NCBI RefSeq assembly: GCF_900114095.1
Contig: NZ_FORV01000005.1
Coordinates: forward strand, 1 to 64,000
Direction of reading: 5' to 3'
Origin: Sphingomonas sp. NFR04
GTDB lineage: Bacteria; Pseudomonadota; Alphaproteobacteria; Sphingomonadales; Sphingomonadaceae
Length of the DNA: 64,000 nt
Part shown: positions 11,551 to 22,601 of the stretch, piece after piece
How the letters are laid out: every line of letters begins with the position of its first letter
Position numbering within the stretch: position 1 is the stretch's first letter
Made by a program: the position numbers and the translations under genes
Notes under the pieces: generated by a model
The model's input: the letters and a program-made list of their open reading frames with translations, nothing else
Told to the model about the DNA's origin: nothing
The model's database searches: none

Positions 11551-11620
11551 TTGCTTCCAAGCGAGGAAATCTTGAACGGCCAATCGCCGCCGGATTCCAT
11601 AAGGAGTCACGCAAGGCGAG

Positions 11621-11697
<77 letters not shown>

Positions 11698-11743
11698 TTG
11701 AGCCAAGCGAGGAGGCGGCACCTAGCCGCGTGTTTTCAGGCTG

Positions 11744-12985
11744 TCAACCGGATTGATCGAGGTTCGCGCGACGACGCGAACGAATGTCCGAAGGATCGCG
11801 CACCAGCGTGCCCTGCTCGAACAGGAAACCGGCGATATCGGGCTTGCCCGCGGCGTTGAGCACGGTCTGGATGATGATCAGCAGCGGCACCGCCAGCAGC
11901 GCACCGGTGGTGCCCCACACCCAGCCCCAGAAGCTCAGTGAGATCAGGATCATGATCGGGTTGATGGTCAGCCGGTGGCCGACGATCAGCGGGGTGACGA
12001 CGTTCGCCTCGACGAGATGCGCCGCGATCATGATCGCCGGGGGCACCATCGCCGTGCCGATATCGGCATAGGACATGAGGCCCCCCACCGCGAGCAGCAG
12101 CGCGGCGATGACGGGCCCGATATAGGGGATGTAGTTGAGCAGCGCGACGAGGCCGCCCCACATCAGCGGTGTCGGCATGCCCATCAGCCACAAGGCGCCC
12201 GCGACGATCAGGCCGAGGGTGACGTTGATCAGCGTGATCGTGCCCAGATAGGCGGAGGTATCGTCCACCACGTCCTGGATCACCCGCGCCGTGGCCATCG
12301 CGCCGCCGAAGCTCGACCGGCTGGTGATCGCGCGCCGGCGCAGCCGGGTCCAGCCCGAGAGGAAGAAGTAGATGACGAGGATCGCGAAGAACATCTCGAT
12401 CAGCGCCGACGGGGCCGAGGTGGTGAACAGGTCCATCAGCGACGTCGGCGGCTGCGCCGTCTGCACCACCGGCTGGCGCACCGGCGCCGAGGCGAAGTTG
12501 TTCAGCGTCTTGTTCACGAACCGCTCGAGGTTCGAATAGAAGCGGATCAGCGGTTCGAGATTGTGCTGGATCTTGGGGATGCTCTCGGGCAGCCGGCGGA
12601 TCCACTGCCAAGCAGGCACCACGATCGAGGCGAGCGCGACGTTCGCCGCGGTGAGGAACAGCAGCACGCAGATGAACGCGGCGATCGGCGCCGGCAACCG
12701 GTGCCGCTCAAGCCATTCGAGCAGCGGCACCAGCGCGATCGCGATCACCAGCGAGGCGGTCACCGGCAGGAAGAAGCGCGAGCCTGCCTGGAGCGCGAAG
12801 GGCAGCGCGAGCACCAGGCCCATGCCGGCGATCAGCACCAGCGCGGCCATCAGCCGGTCGCGGCGCAGGCTCGGCTCCGGCTCTTCGTTTTCCCAGTCTT
12901 CCGGCAGATCGGCGGCCGCGATCGGATCGGGAACGCCCCCTGCGCCACCGCCGTCTCCACCCATCATCCCGGTACGCTGGTCCAC
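11744..12985 (-). CDS. AI-2E-family (PerM-like) permease
   Basis: A 413-aa integral membrane protein with about eight hydrophobic segments, beginning at LMAALVLIAGMGLVLALPF and ending near LLAVPLLIIIQTVL. The family hallmarks are present: the conserved loop ALLNYIPYIGPVIAALL and the end region GHRLTINPIMILISLSFWGW. Members include quorum-signal exporters and Na+/H+ antiporters, so the transported substrate is open. A GTG start at 12985 has AAGGGGA eight bases upstream; an in-frame ATG seven codons later is the alternative. It is divergent from glpK, with ~110 bases between. Confidence 0.85.
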   Translation of the reverse strand: MDQRTGMMGGDGGGAGGVPDPIAAADLPEDWENEEPEPSLRRDRLMAALVLIAGMGLVLALPFALQAGSRFFLPVTASLVIAIALVPLLEWLERHRLPAPIAAFICVLLFLTAANVALASIVVPAWQWIRRLPESIPKIQHNLEPLIRFYSNLERFVNKTLNNFASAPVRQPVVQTAQPPTSLMDLFTTSAPSALIEMFFAILVIYFFLSGWTRLRRRAITSRSSFGGAMATARVIQDVVDDTSAYLGTITLINVTLGLIVAGALWLMGMPTPLMWGGLVALLNYIPYIGPVIAALLLAVGGLMSYADIGTAMVPPAIMIAAHLVEANVVTPLIVGHRLTINPIMILISLSFWGWVWGTTGALLAVPLLIIIQTVLNAAGKPDIAGFLFEQGTLVRDPSDIRSRRRANLDQSG

Positions 12986-13094
12986 GCGAAAATCCCCTTC
13001 TGGTACAGTGTAGAGGCGCGATTGTGTTGCGGCAATGCAAGGCTCTAACACGGCGCAATTGCGGCGGCAGGTGTTGCCAGCTAGCCTCAATTGC

Positions 13095-14561
13095 ATGGCC
13101 GAATTGCTTCTGGTGATCGACGAGGGCACCACCTCGACTCGGGCGATGCTCTTCACGCCTTCCGGACAATGTGTTGCGAGTAGATCTGCAGAACTGACGC
13201 AGCATTATCCCGGTCCTGGCCTCGTCGAACATGATGCGGGCGAGATCTGGCGGCAGAGCCATGCCTGCGCCGCGGCGATGGTGACGCTGGCGGGCGGGCC
13301 CCAGCGGATCGCCGCGATCGGCATCACCAACCAGCGCGAGACGGTAGTGTTCTGGGACAAGGCGACCGGCGAGCCGCTCGCCCCCGCGATCAGCTGGCAG
13401 GACCGCCGCACCGCGCCCCTGTGCCAGGCGATGCGGGAGGCGGGCGAGGAACCCGGCATCCAGGCGCGCACCGGGCTGCTGCTTGATCCCTATTTCTCCG
13501 GCACCAAGATCGCCTGGGCGATGACCAACTGGCCGCAGCTCAAGGCCGCGGGCGACCGGCTGGCGATCGGTACGGTGGAAAGCTGGCTGGTGTGGAAGCT
13601 CACCGGCGGGCTCCACATCACCGATGCCACCAACGCCTCGCGCACCCTGCTGATGGGCCTGAACAACGGCGGCTGGAGCGACGGGCTGGTCGAGCAGTTC
13701 GATGCGCCGCGCCCCGCGCTGCCCGAAATCGTCGACTGCGCCGGCCGCTTCGGCGTGACCAAGGCATTCGGCGGCGCGATCCCGATCTGCGGCCTCGCCG
13801 GCGACCAGCAGGCGGCAACCATCGGCCAGGCCTGCATCACCCCCGGCGACACCAAGGCGACCTACGGCACCGGCGCCTTCGTGCTGACCAATGCCGGCAC
13901 GCGCCAGCCCCGTTCGCGCCACCGGCTGCTGTCGACGGTGCTGTGGCAGCTGGGCGGGCGGCGCACCTATGCGCTGGAGGGATCGGTCTTCGTCGCGGGC
14001 AGCCTCGTCCAGTGGCTGCGCGATTCGCTCGGCCTGATCGCCACCGTGCAGGAGAGCGAGGTGATGGCGCGCTCGGTGCCCGACAATGCCGGCGTCTATT
14101 GCGTGCCGGCGCTCACCGGCCTCGGCGCGCCCTGGTGGCATCCGGAGGCGCGCGCGGCGATCTCCGGGCTGAGCTTTTCGTCCGGCCGCGCGCATATCGT
14201 CCGTGCCGCGCTGGAGGCGATGGCGCATCAGAGCCACGACCTCGAGACCGCCTTCGCCGCCGATGGCGCGCGGTGGGGCCGGTTGCGCGTCGACGGCGGC
14301 ATGATCACCAACGACTGGATCGCGCAGGATCTCGCCGACATGCTCGCCCTCCCCGTCGACCGGCCCGATTTTGCGGAAACCACCTCGCTGGGCGCGGCGA
14401 TGCTGGCGGGGCTCGGCTGCGGCATGTTCGACAGCCTCGACGACGCCGTGATGATGCGCGGCACGATCCGGACGTTCGAGCCGCAGATGGAGCCGGACGT
14501 GCGGGCGGCGCGGCTGGCGGGATGGCGGGATGCGATCAGCCGCGTCCTTGCCGGCGACTGA
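13095..14561 (+). CDS. glpK: Glycerol kinase
   Basis: GlpK phosphorylates glycerol to sn-glycerol-3-phosphate with ATP. The 488-aa FGGY-family protein shows VIDEGTTSTRAMLF at the N-terminus, ITNQRETVVFWDKATGEPL, the substrate-site ISWQDRRTA, GLAGDQQAATIGQACITPGD and the second-domain ATP motif LRVDGGMITNDWIAQDLAD. GDQQAATIGQ separates it from xylulokinases. Start MAELLLVIDEG is the family start. The nitrilase-family gene begins nine bases after its stop. No glycerol facilitator or G3P dehydrogenase is nearby. Confidence 0.93.
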   Translation: MAELLLVIDEGTTSTRAMLFTPSGQCVASRSAELTQHYPGPGLVEHDAGEIWRQSHACAAAMVTLAGGPQRIAAIGITNQRETVVFWDKATGEPLAPAISWQDRRTAPLCQAMREAGEEPGIQARTGLLLDPYFSGTKIAWAMTNWPQLKAAGDRLAIGTVESWLVWKLTGGLHITDATNASRTLLMGLNNGGWSDGLVEQFDAPRPALPEIVDCAGRFGVTKAFGGAIPICGLAGDQQAATIGQACITPGDTKATYGTGAFVLTNAGTRQPRSRHRLLSTVLWQLGGRRTYALEGSVFVAGSLVQWLRDSLGLIATVQESEVMARSVPDNAGVYCVPALTGLGAPWWHPEARAAISGLSFSSGRAHIVRAALEAMAHQSHDLETAFAADGARWGRLRVDGGMITNDWIAQDLADMLALPVDRPDFAETTSLGAAMLAGLGCGMFDSLDDAVMMRGTIRTFEPQMEPDVRAARLAGWRDAISRVLAGD

Positions 14562-14570
14562 GCCTTTGCC

Positions 14571-15305
14571 GTGCGCATCGCCGCGGTCCAGTGCCGCCCC
14601 GTGTTCGACGACGCCGAACGGACCATCGCGGCGATCGTCGCGCGGCTGCGCTGGGCCGAGGCGGAGGGGGTCGATCTGCTGCTGTTCCCCGAGGCGTGGC
14701 TGCTCGGCCATGCCTATGACGCGGCCGTGATCCGGGCGCGTGCCGAAGTCGCCTCTAACGACGCCCTCCCCGCGCTGTGCGCGCGCATCGCCCGGTTTCC
14801 CACCACGCTCGTGGTCGGCGCGCTCGAAGCCGTTGATGGACAAGTCTTCAACAGCGCGGTGGTGATCGAAGCGGGCCGTATAGTCGGCCGCTATGCCAAG
14901 GCGCATCCGAACGAGGACGGCGTCACGCCGGGCACCGACTTTCCGGTCTTCGCGCGATCGGACCGGCGCTGGGGCATCAACATCTGCAACGACGCCAACT
15001 TCCCGGACGCCGCGGCGCGGCTGGCGGAGCAGGGCGCCGGCCTGATCCTGTACCCGCTGAACAACTTGCTGCGCCCCGAAACCGCCGCGCGCTGGCGCGA
15101 GAAGAGCCTCGCCAATCTCATCGCACGTGCGCGGGAGACCGGGTGCTGGGTCGCCTCGGCCGACGTCGCGGGAACGGCGAACGACCGTCTCAGCTATGGG
15201 TGCACGAGCATCCTGTCACCGGCAGGAGACGTAATGGCCCGGGTGCCGGAACTGGCAGAAGGCGTCGCGATGTTCGATCTGCCGGGAGCGACGGCGCTCA
15301 GCTGA
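14571..15305 (+). CDS. Carbon-nitrogen hydrolase (nitrilase superfamily)
   Basis: The 244-aa protein has the nitrilase catalytic triad in order: Glu in LLLFPEAWLLG (~residue 42), Lys in GRYAKAHPNED, and Cys in WGINICNDANFPD, plus a proline-poor C-terminal region with LIARARETGCWVASADV. It hydrolyses a C-N bond (amide or nitrile), most likely an aliphatic amide; the substrate is unknown. GTG start, nine bases after glpK, so probably co-transcribed. Its last eight bases overlap the end of the convergent DUF2306 gene. Confidence 0.85.
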   Translation: MRIAAVQCRPVFDDAERTIAAIVARLRWAEAEGVDLLLFPEAWLLGHAYDAAVIRARAEVASNDALPALCARIARFPTTLVVGALEAVDGQVFNSAVVIEAGRIVGRYAKAHPNEDGVTPGTDFPVFARSDRRWGINICNDANFPDAAARLAEQGAGLILYPLNNLLRPETAARWREKSLANLIARARETGCWVASADVAGTANDRLSYGCTSILSPAGDVMARVPELAEGVAMFDLPGATALS

Positions 15306-15801
15306 ACAGCCAGCTGCCGAGCAGTCGTCCCGGCAGCAACGTGAATAGTGCGGCGACCGCCAGCCCCAGATAGGTGAGCGACATCACCCGGCGGTGCGCC
15401 TCGATCCGGTGGCGGCGGGCGAGCAGGATGCCGCGCGGGATCATCAGCAGCACCACCACCGACAGCAGATGGATCGGGCTAAGGCTGCCGGTCATGCCAC
15501 GCAGCCCGAAGCTGGAGAGCGCCGCGACCAGCATCAGCACCGCCCAGAGCTTGCCCAGCATGCGGTGCAGCGCATCGCCCTTGCGCCGGACCAGCACATA
15601 GGCGCCGAGCGGCAGCGCCGGCAGCACCGCGACCAGATGCATGACCAGCCAGAGGTTGCGCATGCTTGACCGGGCGACCGCGCCGCTTGCAAGGCCATGC
15701 ACGAAGGCCAGCAGGATGGCACCACCGGCGATCACGCCCAGGGTGACGATCAGCCGGTCGCGCGCGGGGAGCAGGAAGCCGGAATGTGCAACGTCGTTCA
15801 T
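15298..15801 (-). CDS. DUF2306 membrane protein
   Basis: The 167-aa product has four predicted helices (LIVTLGVIAGGAILLAFVHG, WLVMHLVAVLPALPLGAYVL, LWAVLMLVAALSSFGL, HLLSVVVLLMIPRGILL). Histidines occur in HLVAVLP, HRMLGKLW, HLLSVVV and the REAHRR-like HRIEAHRRVM loop, the DUF2306 pattern. Function unknown; conserved histidines suggest heme or metal binding but this is not shown. AAGGAG sits six bases before ATG 15801, which decides that start over an upstream in-frame ATG. It is divergent from a LytTR regulator, which could control it. Confidence 0.7.
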   Translation of the reverse strand: MNDVAHSGFLLPARDRLIVTLGVIAGGAILLAFVHGLASGAVARSSMRNLWLVMHLVAVLPALPLGAYVLVRRKGDALHRMLGKLWAVLMLVAALSSFGLRGMTGSLSPIHLLSVVVLLMIPRGILLARRHRIEAHRRVMSLTYLGLAVAALFTLLPGRLLGSWLFS

Positions 15802-15938
15802 CAGTATCTCCTTTCCGGCCATGATGCCGTCGGCCGCATCGCGGGCGAGCGGCTTTGCGGGAATGGTCGGATCGGCTTCGCGAGCGGCTCCCTCTACGCG
15901 CGGGCGTACCGTTCGCGAAGCGTGAACGGGCTCGCCGC

Positions 15939-16751
15939 ATGATCGGCAAGCGCAGGCTGTTCGCGGAGCTTGCCATTCTGGGCGGGCTGATCCTGGTGCT
16001 GACGGCGCTCGGGCCGTTCGGATCCTATGCAACGCCGCTGGGGCCGCGCCTGCTGCATTGGGCGCTGTACCTCGTCACCGGCTATGCCTCTTTCCGCCCG
16101 GTGATCGCGGCCGGGAGCGCGCTCAGCCGCCAGACGGGGATGTCACGGCTCGTCGCGATTGCGGTCGCCTGCGTGTTCGGGGCCTTCCCGACCAGCATCC
16201 TCTTCGTCTTCGTGGCCGCCGGTCCCGCGTGGCGGTCGGTGACGGCCGCCAATCTTGCCGGCGCCTATCTGCAGACGCTGATCGTCGGCGCGACGGTGAC
16301 GATCGTGCAGCTTCTCGCCGAGCGCGGCGCTGGTCCCGCCGACGCCGCCCCTGCCCCCTCAGCCACGCCGCTTCCGGATCCACAACCAGTCGCGGCTGTC
16401 GATGCGATCGAGGAAGAGGTCGCGCCCGCGCTGCTCGACCAGCTTCCGCCCCATCTTCGCGGACCGATCCTCTGCCTCGAGAACGAGGACCATTATGTCC
16501 GCGTGCACACCGCCCAGGGCAGCGCGCTGGTGCTGATCCGGATGCGCGATGCCGTCGCCCAGCTGGAGGGCCAGGGCGCGCGCGTCCATCGCAGCTGGTG
16601 GGTCGCGCGCCGCGCGGTGGCCGGTGCCGTCCGGCAGGATCGCAACTGGAAGCTGCGCCTGGTCGACGGTCGGGACGTGCCGGTGGCGCGCGCCAGCGTG
16701 CCGGAACTCCGCGCGCTGGGCTGGCTGGGCGACGAACCGCCCGCCGCCTGA
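15939..16751 (+). CDS. Membrane-bound LytTR transcriptional regulator
   Basis: The 270-aa protein has four N-terminal hydrophobic segments (LAILGGLILVLTALGPFG, LHWALYLVTGYASF, LVAIAVACVFGAFPTSILFV, AYLQTLIVGATVTIVQLL), an Ala/Pro-rich linker, and a C-terminal LytTR DNA-binding domain (ILCLENEDHYVRVHTAQGSA, RVHRSWWVARRAVAG). Such one-component membrane regulators are common in sphingomonads and often control the adjacent gene. The neighbour here is the divergent DUF2306 gene, 137 bases away. The signal sensed is unknown. Confidence 0.85.
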   Translation: MIGKRRLFAELAILGGLILVLTALGPFGSYATPLGPRLLHWALYLVTGYASFRPVIAAGSALSRQTGMSRLVAIAVACVFGAFPTSILFVFVAAGPAWRSVTAANLAGAYLQTLIVGATVTIVQLLAERGAGPADAAPAPSATPLPDPQPVAAVDAIEEEVAPALLDQLPPHLRGPILCLENEDHYVRVHTAQGSALVLIRMRDAVAQLEGQGARVHRSWWVARRAVAGAVRQDRNWKLRLVDGRDVPVARASVPELRALGWLGDEPPAA

Positions 16752-16756
16752 TCCAT

Positions 16757-16792
16757 AAAAAAACCGGCCCCGGGGCGTACCCCAGGCCGGCC
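16757..16792 (-). terminator. Rho-independent terminator of the TonB receptor gene
   Basis: On the minus strand a GC-rich hairpin (GGCCGGCCTGGGG / CCCCGGGGCCGG with loop TACG) is followed by a run of seven T. It lies about 27 bases after the receptor stop. Confidence 0.85.
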
Positions 16793-16818
16793 AGGTCAAT
16801 CCTCGGGGAGAGGAAAGC

Positions 16819-19518
16819 TCAGAACTTCACGCCGATCCCGGCGAAGTAAGTGGTGCCGCTGCGCGTCTCGTTGTGCAGGCGGTGGTAGATGCTGTTGTAC
16901 TGGACCTCTGTCTCGTTGGTCAGGTTGATCGCGTCGAGCGTCAGCCGCACCCGGTCGGTCACGTTGAAGAAGGCTGCGGCGTCGACATAGACGGTGCCGT
17001 CGAAGCCGTCCTTGCTCGCCGCGTTCTTGCCGTCATAGGCGGTGCGCAGATACGACGAACGATAGTTCATCGAGCCGCGGATGCCCCAACGCTTGGTATC
17101 ATAATAGAGCGTCGCATTGGCGTTGGTGTTCGACAGGCCCGGGATCGGGCTGTCGACGCCCTTGTTCGGTGCGTTGGAGTCGAGCAGCGTCAGGTTCGCC
17201 GCCATGCCCAGCTTGTCGAACGGCGCAGGCAGGAAGGTGAAGTTGGTCTGCGCGGCCATCTCGACGCCGGTGACATAGGCCTTGGCGAGGTTCACCGGCT
17301 GGGTGAACTCGGCGACGATCGTGCTGGGGGTCGCGCCCGCCACCATCGAGGTCGGCAAGCCGGTGCTGCTGTAAGGCACGTTCAGCAGCGTCTGGCTGGC
17401 GACCAGGTTGCTGATGTCCTTGTGGAACACGCCCAGCGAGACGAGGCCGATCTTGCCGAAATACCATTCGGCCGAGGCTTCGACCGAATTGTCCTTGTAG
17501 GGCTTGAGGTTCGGGTTGCCGATGCTCGCGGTGATCTTGCCGTTATCGGCATTGGCGCTGCCCGAGGCCGCGACCGAGCTGAGGCCCGGGCGGTTGATGT
17601 TCTTGGCGGCGGCAACGCGGATCAGGAAGCTCGGCGTCACTTCCAGCGTGGCGTTGAGCGTCGGCAGCACGCCCGAATAGTGCGAGCTGGTGACGTTGGT
17701 GCCGATCGGCGTGTCGTTGCTGTTGGTGACATAGCCGGTGCTGTCGAGATCGGTGAAGTATGCCCGCAGGCCGATATTGCCGCGCAGGCGCATGCCGCCC
17801 AGCGGCGCGTTCCACTCGAGCTGGCCATAGCCGGCGGTGGTGGATTCGATCACCTTGTAGGTGTTCTCGATATCGGTCGCGCCAGCCACGGTGTGCGCGG
17901 CGTTGTAGGTCGCGAACGCCTTGGCATAGTCGCCGGTGATCCAGCTGGCCGCCTTGTTCTGGTCGAACACCACCGCGTAGGGCGTGACCGCCGTGCCGGT
18001 GACGTTGTGGAACTGGCCGTCATTGTAGATTTCCGAGCCCGAGGTATCGTAGCGGCGATAGCTGCCGCCGGCGCGCAGCGTGAAGACGTCGTTGAGCTTC
18101 AGCGCGGCGTTGCCCACACCTTCCTTCAGGCTGGTCTTGTTCCAGAATTCGCGGAAGTAGAATTCCTTGAACGTGTAGTTGGCCGGATCGGTGGTGTTCC
18201 AGCGATAGGCGTTGGTCGCGCCGGTGCCGTCGGCGTCATAGGTGGTCGTCATGCCGCCCTGCGCGCGCAGGTACAGCTTGTCGTCACACGGGGTGGTGTA
18301 CTTCGAGTCCTCATAGCCGACATGGCCGTCGAAGGTCAGGCTGTCGCTGGCGTCCCACTTGCCGGTCAGCGCGATCTGGTTGAACTTGTTCTTGTTGAGC
18401 GAGCGGCGATGCTCGCTGGCATAGGTCGCCTTGTCGACGCTGATCGCATCGACGAAGCTGGTGCTGTCCCAGTGGATCGAATTGATCTTCGAGCCGGTGT
18501 CGAAGATCACCGAGCCCGAGGTATTATCCGGCCGCGTCGCCAGGTGATATTCGTCGCGATGGGTGGTGAACTCGCCGTGGAGCCCGTCGATCGTGAACAG
18601 CAAATTGTCGGACGGACGCCACTGGGTGGCGAGCGTCAGGCCGAGGCGCTCCTGCCTGGCATCCCATACCGACAGGCGGTTGCCCGAGGCGAACACCAGG
18701 TCGCCCGACTTGAACTTGGCCTGCTGGTCGGCGGTGAGCGCCGAGATGTCGAGGCCCTTGTCGAGATAGCCGGCGATCTGCTTCGCGCTCAGCTGCGTCG
18801 GCGAATAGGTGTTGTAGCCCTGCTCCTCGGTCTTGCGCTTCGAATAGGCGACCGAAAGGAGGATGCCGAAGCGATCGCCCCAATTCTGGCTGAGCATCGC
18901 GGCGACGCGCGGCTGCGCATCCTTGGTGAAGCTGTTGGTGCCGAGCTTGGCCGAGATCGCGCCGGTCAGCCCCTGCTTCTGCTCCAGCGGCTTGGCGGTG
19001 AACAGGCCGACGGTGCCGGCCATGCCGCCCTCGGCCTGCGAGGCCTGGTAGCTCTTCTCCACCTCGACGCGCGAGAACAGCTCGGAGGCGAAGATGTTGA
19101 AATCGAAGGCACGGTCGCGCGAGCGCTGGCCGCGGCTGTCCATCGCCGAATCGACATTGCCCAGCACTTCCATGCCGTTCAGCTGGACGCGGGTGAAATC
19201 GGGGCCGAGGCCGCGCAGCGTGATGCGGCGGCCCTCGCCGGCCTCGCGGTTGATGGCCACGCCCGGCAGGCGCTGGATCGATTCGGCGAGGTTGAGCTCC
19301 GGGAACTTCGCCATGTCCTCGGCGACGATCACGTCCTTCATGATGTTGGAATCGCGCTTCAGATCGCGCGCTTTGGCGAGCGAAGCGATGTAGCCGTTGA
19401 CGACGATCTCGCCGTCTTCCTGGGCCTGCGACGCTGCGTCCTGCGCAGCGGCGGCCATCGAGATGCAGCTCGCGCCGACGGCCAGCGCGGCGAGCGCCGC
19501 GCGGTAGGTGAATGCCAT
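16819..19518 (-). CDS. TonB-dependent outer-membrane receptor
   Basis: An 899-aa outer-membrane active transporter powered by TonB/ExbBD. A signal peptide (AALAVGASCISMAAAAQ) is followed by GEIVVNGYIASL, which may contain the TonB box. The plug carries AESIQRLPGVAINREAGEGR, ITLRGLGPDFTRVQLNG and EVEKSYQASQAEGGMAGTV. The beta-barrel extends to the C-terminal GIGVKF with terminal Phe, as required for Bam assembly. The plug type (RxI.LRGL.....VQLNG) belongs to the CirA/oar-like receptors that in sphingomonads import oligosaccharides or other carbon sources. It is divergent from a DeoR/GlpR regulator, so a sugar-like or polyol substrate is plausible. GGGAGGG precedes the start. Confidence 0.93.
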   Translation of the reverse strand: MAFTYRAALAALAVGASCISMAAAAQDAASQAQEDGEIVVNGYIASLAKARDLKRDSNIMKDVIVAEDMAKFPELNLAESIQRLPGVAINREAGEGRRITLRGLGPDFTRVQLNGMEVLGNVDSAMDSRGQRSRDRAFDFNIFASELFSRVEVEKSYQASQAEGGMAGTVGLFTAKPLEQKQGLTGAISAKLGTNSFTKDAQPRVAAMLSQNWGDRFGILLSVAYSKRKTEEQGYNTYSPTQLSAKQIAGYLDKGLDISALTADQQAKFKSGDLVFASGNRLSVWDARQERLGLTLATQWRPSDNLLFTIDGLHGEFTTHRDEYHLATRPDNTSGSVIFDTGSKINSIHWDSTSFVDAISVDKATYASEHRRSLNKNKFNQIALTGKWDASDSLTFDGHVGYEDSKYTTPCDDKLYLRAQGGMTTTYDADGTGATNAYRWNTTDPANYTFKEFYFREFWNKTSLKEGVGNAALKLNDVFTLRAGGSYRRYDTSGSEIYNDGQFHNVTGTAVTPYAVVFDQNKAASWITGDYAKAFATYNAAHTVAGATDIENTYKVIESTTAGYGQLEWNAPLGGMRLRGNIGLRAYFTDLDSTGYVTNSNDTPIGTNVTSSHYSGVLPTLNATLEVTPSFLIRVAAAKNINRPGLSSVAASGSANADNGKITASIGNPNLKPYKDNSVEASAEWYFGKIGLVSLGVFHKDISNLVASQTLLNVPYSSTGLPTSMVAGATPSTIVAEFTQPVNLAKAYVTGVEMAAQTNFTFLPAPFDKLGMAANLTLLDSNAPNKGVDSPIPGLSNTNANATLYYDTKRWGIRGSMNYRSSYLRTAYDGKNAASKDGFDGTVYVDAAAFFNVTDRVRLTLDAINLTNETEVQYNSIYHRLHNETRSGTTYFAGIGVKF

Positions 19519-19599
19519 AATGCCCTCCCTTGTGGTGTGTGGGGGCGTGCCTGCCCTGGCTGCCCCGCAGCGGCGCCTAGGTTCGGTTCATGACGCGTA

Positions 19600-19650
19600 T
19601 GTGACATTGCATGTTGTTTTATGTGGGTTTGAACGTTCTCGTGTGGGTTC
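19600..19650. promoter_or_regulatory. Candidate operator repeats between the receptor and the DeoR gene
   Basis: The divergent spacer (19519-19682) contains TGTGGGTTT at 19622-19630 and TGTGGGTTC at 19642-19650, exactly 20 bases apart. Related TGTGACATT (19600) and TGTTGTTTT (19612) lie just before. The spacing puts the sites on one DNA face, as expected for tandem binding of a DeoR-type dimer or tetramer. Lower GC than surrounding DNA. No binding evidence exists; this is pattern only. Confidence 0.4.
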
Positions 19651-19682
19651 TCCAGGACCGGCATCGCTGATACAGTACTTGG

Positions 19683-20483
19683 ATGGAAAGCTTGGACATG
19701 CCCGCCAGAGCCCCCTCGGCCCGCGCCACGCAGACCGCGCGGCTGACGACGTTGCTCGAATTGCTCGAGCAGCGCGGCCAATGGTCGATCAGCGAACTGG
19801 CCGAGCGGTTCGACGTGTCCGAGGAGACGATCCGTCGCGACGTCCGCCAGCTCGAACAGGCCGGGCGGGTGCAGAAGATCCATGGCGGCGTCTGCCTGCC
19901 GGGCGGCGTGCTCGAGCCGCCCTATCGCCAGCGGCTGCGCGACCAGGCCGAGGCCAAGCAGCGCATCGCCGAGCGCGCGGTGGCGCTGGTCCGGCCGGGC
20001 ATGACGCTGCTGCTCGATTCGGGCACCACGACGCTGTGGCTGGCGCGCGCGCTGGGGCATGTGCGCGACCTGACGGTGATCACGAACAGCATGGAGATCG
20101 CGGCGCAGGTGCTCGGGCACCCGGGACAGCGGCTCTATGTGGCGGGCGGCGCGGTCGACCCCGACTATCACGCGGCGTTCGGCAGCGATGCGATCGACTA
20201 TTGCCGCCAGTTCGCCCCCGACCTGACCGTGCTGTCGATGGGCGCGGTCGACCCGGTGCGGGGGTTCCTCGATTTCGACGCGGGCGAGGCGGCGTTCAAG
20301 CGCAGCCTGCTCCCCCAGGCACGGCGGGTGGCGGTGCTGTGCGATGCGACCAAGTTCGACAAGTCGGGCTTCGTGCATGTCGCCGGGTTCGGCGATGTGC
20401 ACGACCTGGTGACCGATCAGGCACCGCCGCAGGAGATTGCGGCGGCCGCCGCTGCGGCCGGGACGGCGATACACCTGGTTTGA
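19683..20483 (+). CDS. DeoR/GlpR-family transcriptional regulator
   Basis: The 266-aa protein has an N-terminal DeoR helix-turn-helix (WSISELAERFDVSEETIRRD, RQLEQAGRVQKIHGG) and a C-terminal phosphosugar-sensing domain (LLLDSGTTTLWLARAL, VITNSMEIAAQVL, AVLCDATKFDKSGFVHV). Such proteins are usually repressors released by a sugar phosphate or glycerol-3-phosphate. It is divergent from the TonB receptor and likely regulates it, perhaps through the TGTGGGTT repeats upstream. ATG 19698 is an alternative start with a slightly better ribosome site. glpK lies 5 kb away, so a link to glycerol is possible but not shown. Confidence 0.88.
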   Translation: MESLDMPARAPSARATQTARLTTLLELLEQRGQWSISELAERFDVSEETIRRDVRQLEQAGRVQKIHGGVCLPGGVLEPPYRQRLRDQAEAKQRIAERAVALVRPGMTLLLDSGTTTLWLARALGHVRDLTVITNSMEIAAQVLGHPGQRLYVAGGAVDPDYHAAFGSDAIDYCRQFAPDLTVLSMGAVDPVRGFLDFDAGEAAFKRSLLPQARRVAVLCDATKFDKSGFVHVAGFGDVHDLVTDQAPPQEIAAAAAAAGTAIHLV

Positions 20484-20512
20484 GGGGCTGATGCCTCATC
20501 CCGCCTGCAATG

Positions 20513-20698
20513 CTCTCCTCCCGCTTGCGGGAGGGGGACTAGAAGAAGTGGGAGGGGCTGGAAGGCTCTATCCTCCCCCGCCAGGGGGAGGTGGCGCCGA
20601 AGGCGACGGAGGGGGAGGTACGCGACCAACCAGCCGCCGGGCGTCCTCCCCCTCCGTCAGGCTGCGCCTGCCACCTCCCCCCGGCGGGGGAGGATACG
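20513..20698. repeat. Two adjacent palindromic elements (type B half and type A)
   Basis: Between the convergent DeoR and CoA-ligase genes. First CTCCTCCCGCTTGCGGGAGG followed by a GTGGGAGGGGCT tail (20513-20560), then a full type A copy (20572-20698) with CCTCCCCCGCCAGGGGGAGG and the complementary CCCCGGCGGGGGAGG end. Nearly the same inner arms as the copy at 3246-3375. Confidence 0.85.
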
Positions 20699-20705
20699 CA
20701 CTACC

Positions 20706-22469
<1,764 letters not shown>

Positions 22470-22601
22470 CGACTTTCTGAACTTTGGGTTTGGCTCGTTG
22501 ACCAACCGGTGCCCACGTTAGTGTTGATTTGCCGCGCGCTCAAGGCAATAGAAAGCGGGCATCCGCCAGAAGGTGCATTGAACCGAATTCGAACGAGAGG
22601 T

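Noticed and set aside
13095..14561. FGGY kinase considered as xylulokinase
   Set aside because: The GDQQAATIGQ and ISWQDRRTA motifs are those of glycerol kinase.
16873..19593. A 906-codon open frame on the plus strand opposite the TonB receptor
   Set aside because: It is antisense to a clear receptor gene; its product is low-complexity Arg/Gly/Asp/Val-rich sequence, the usual shadow of GC-rich codon use.
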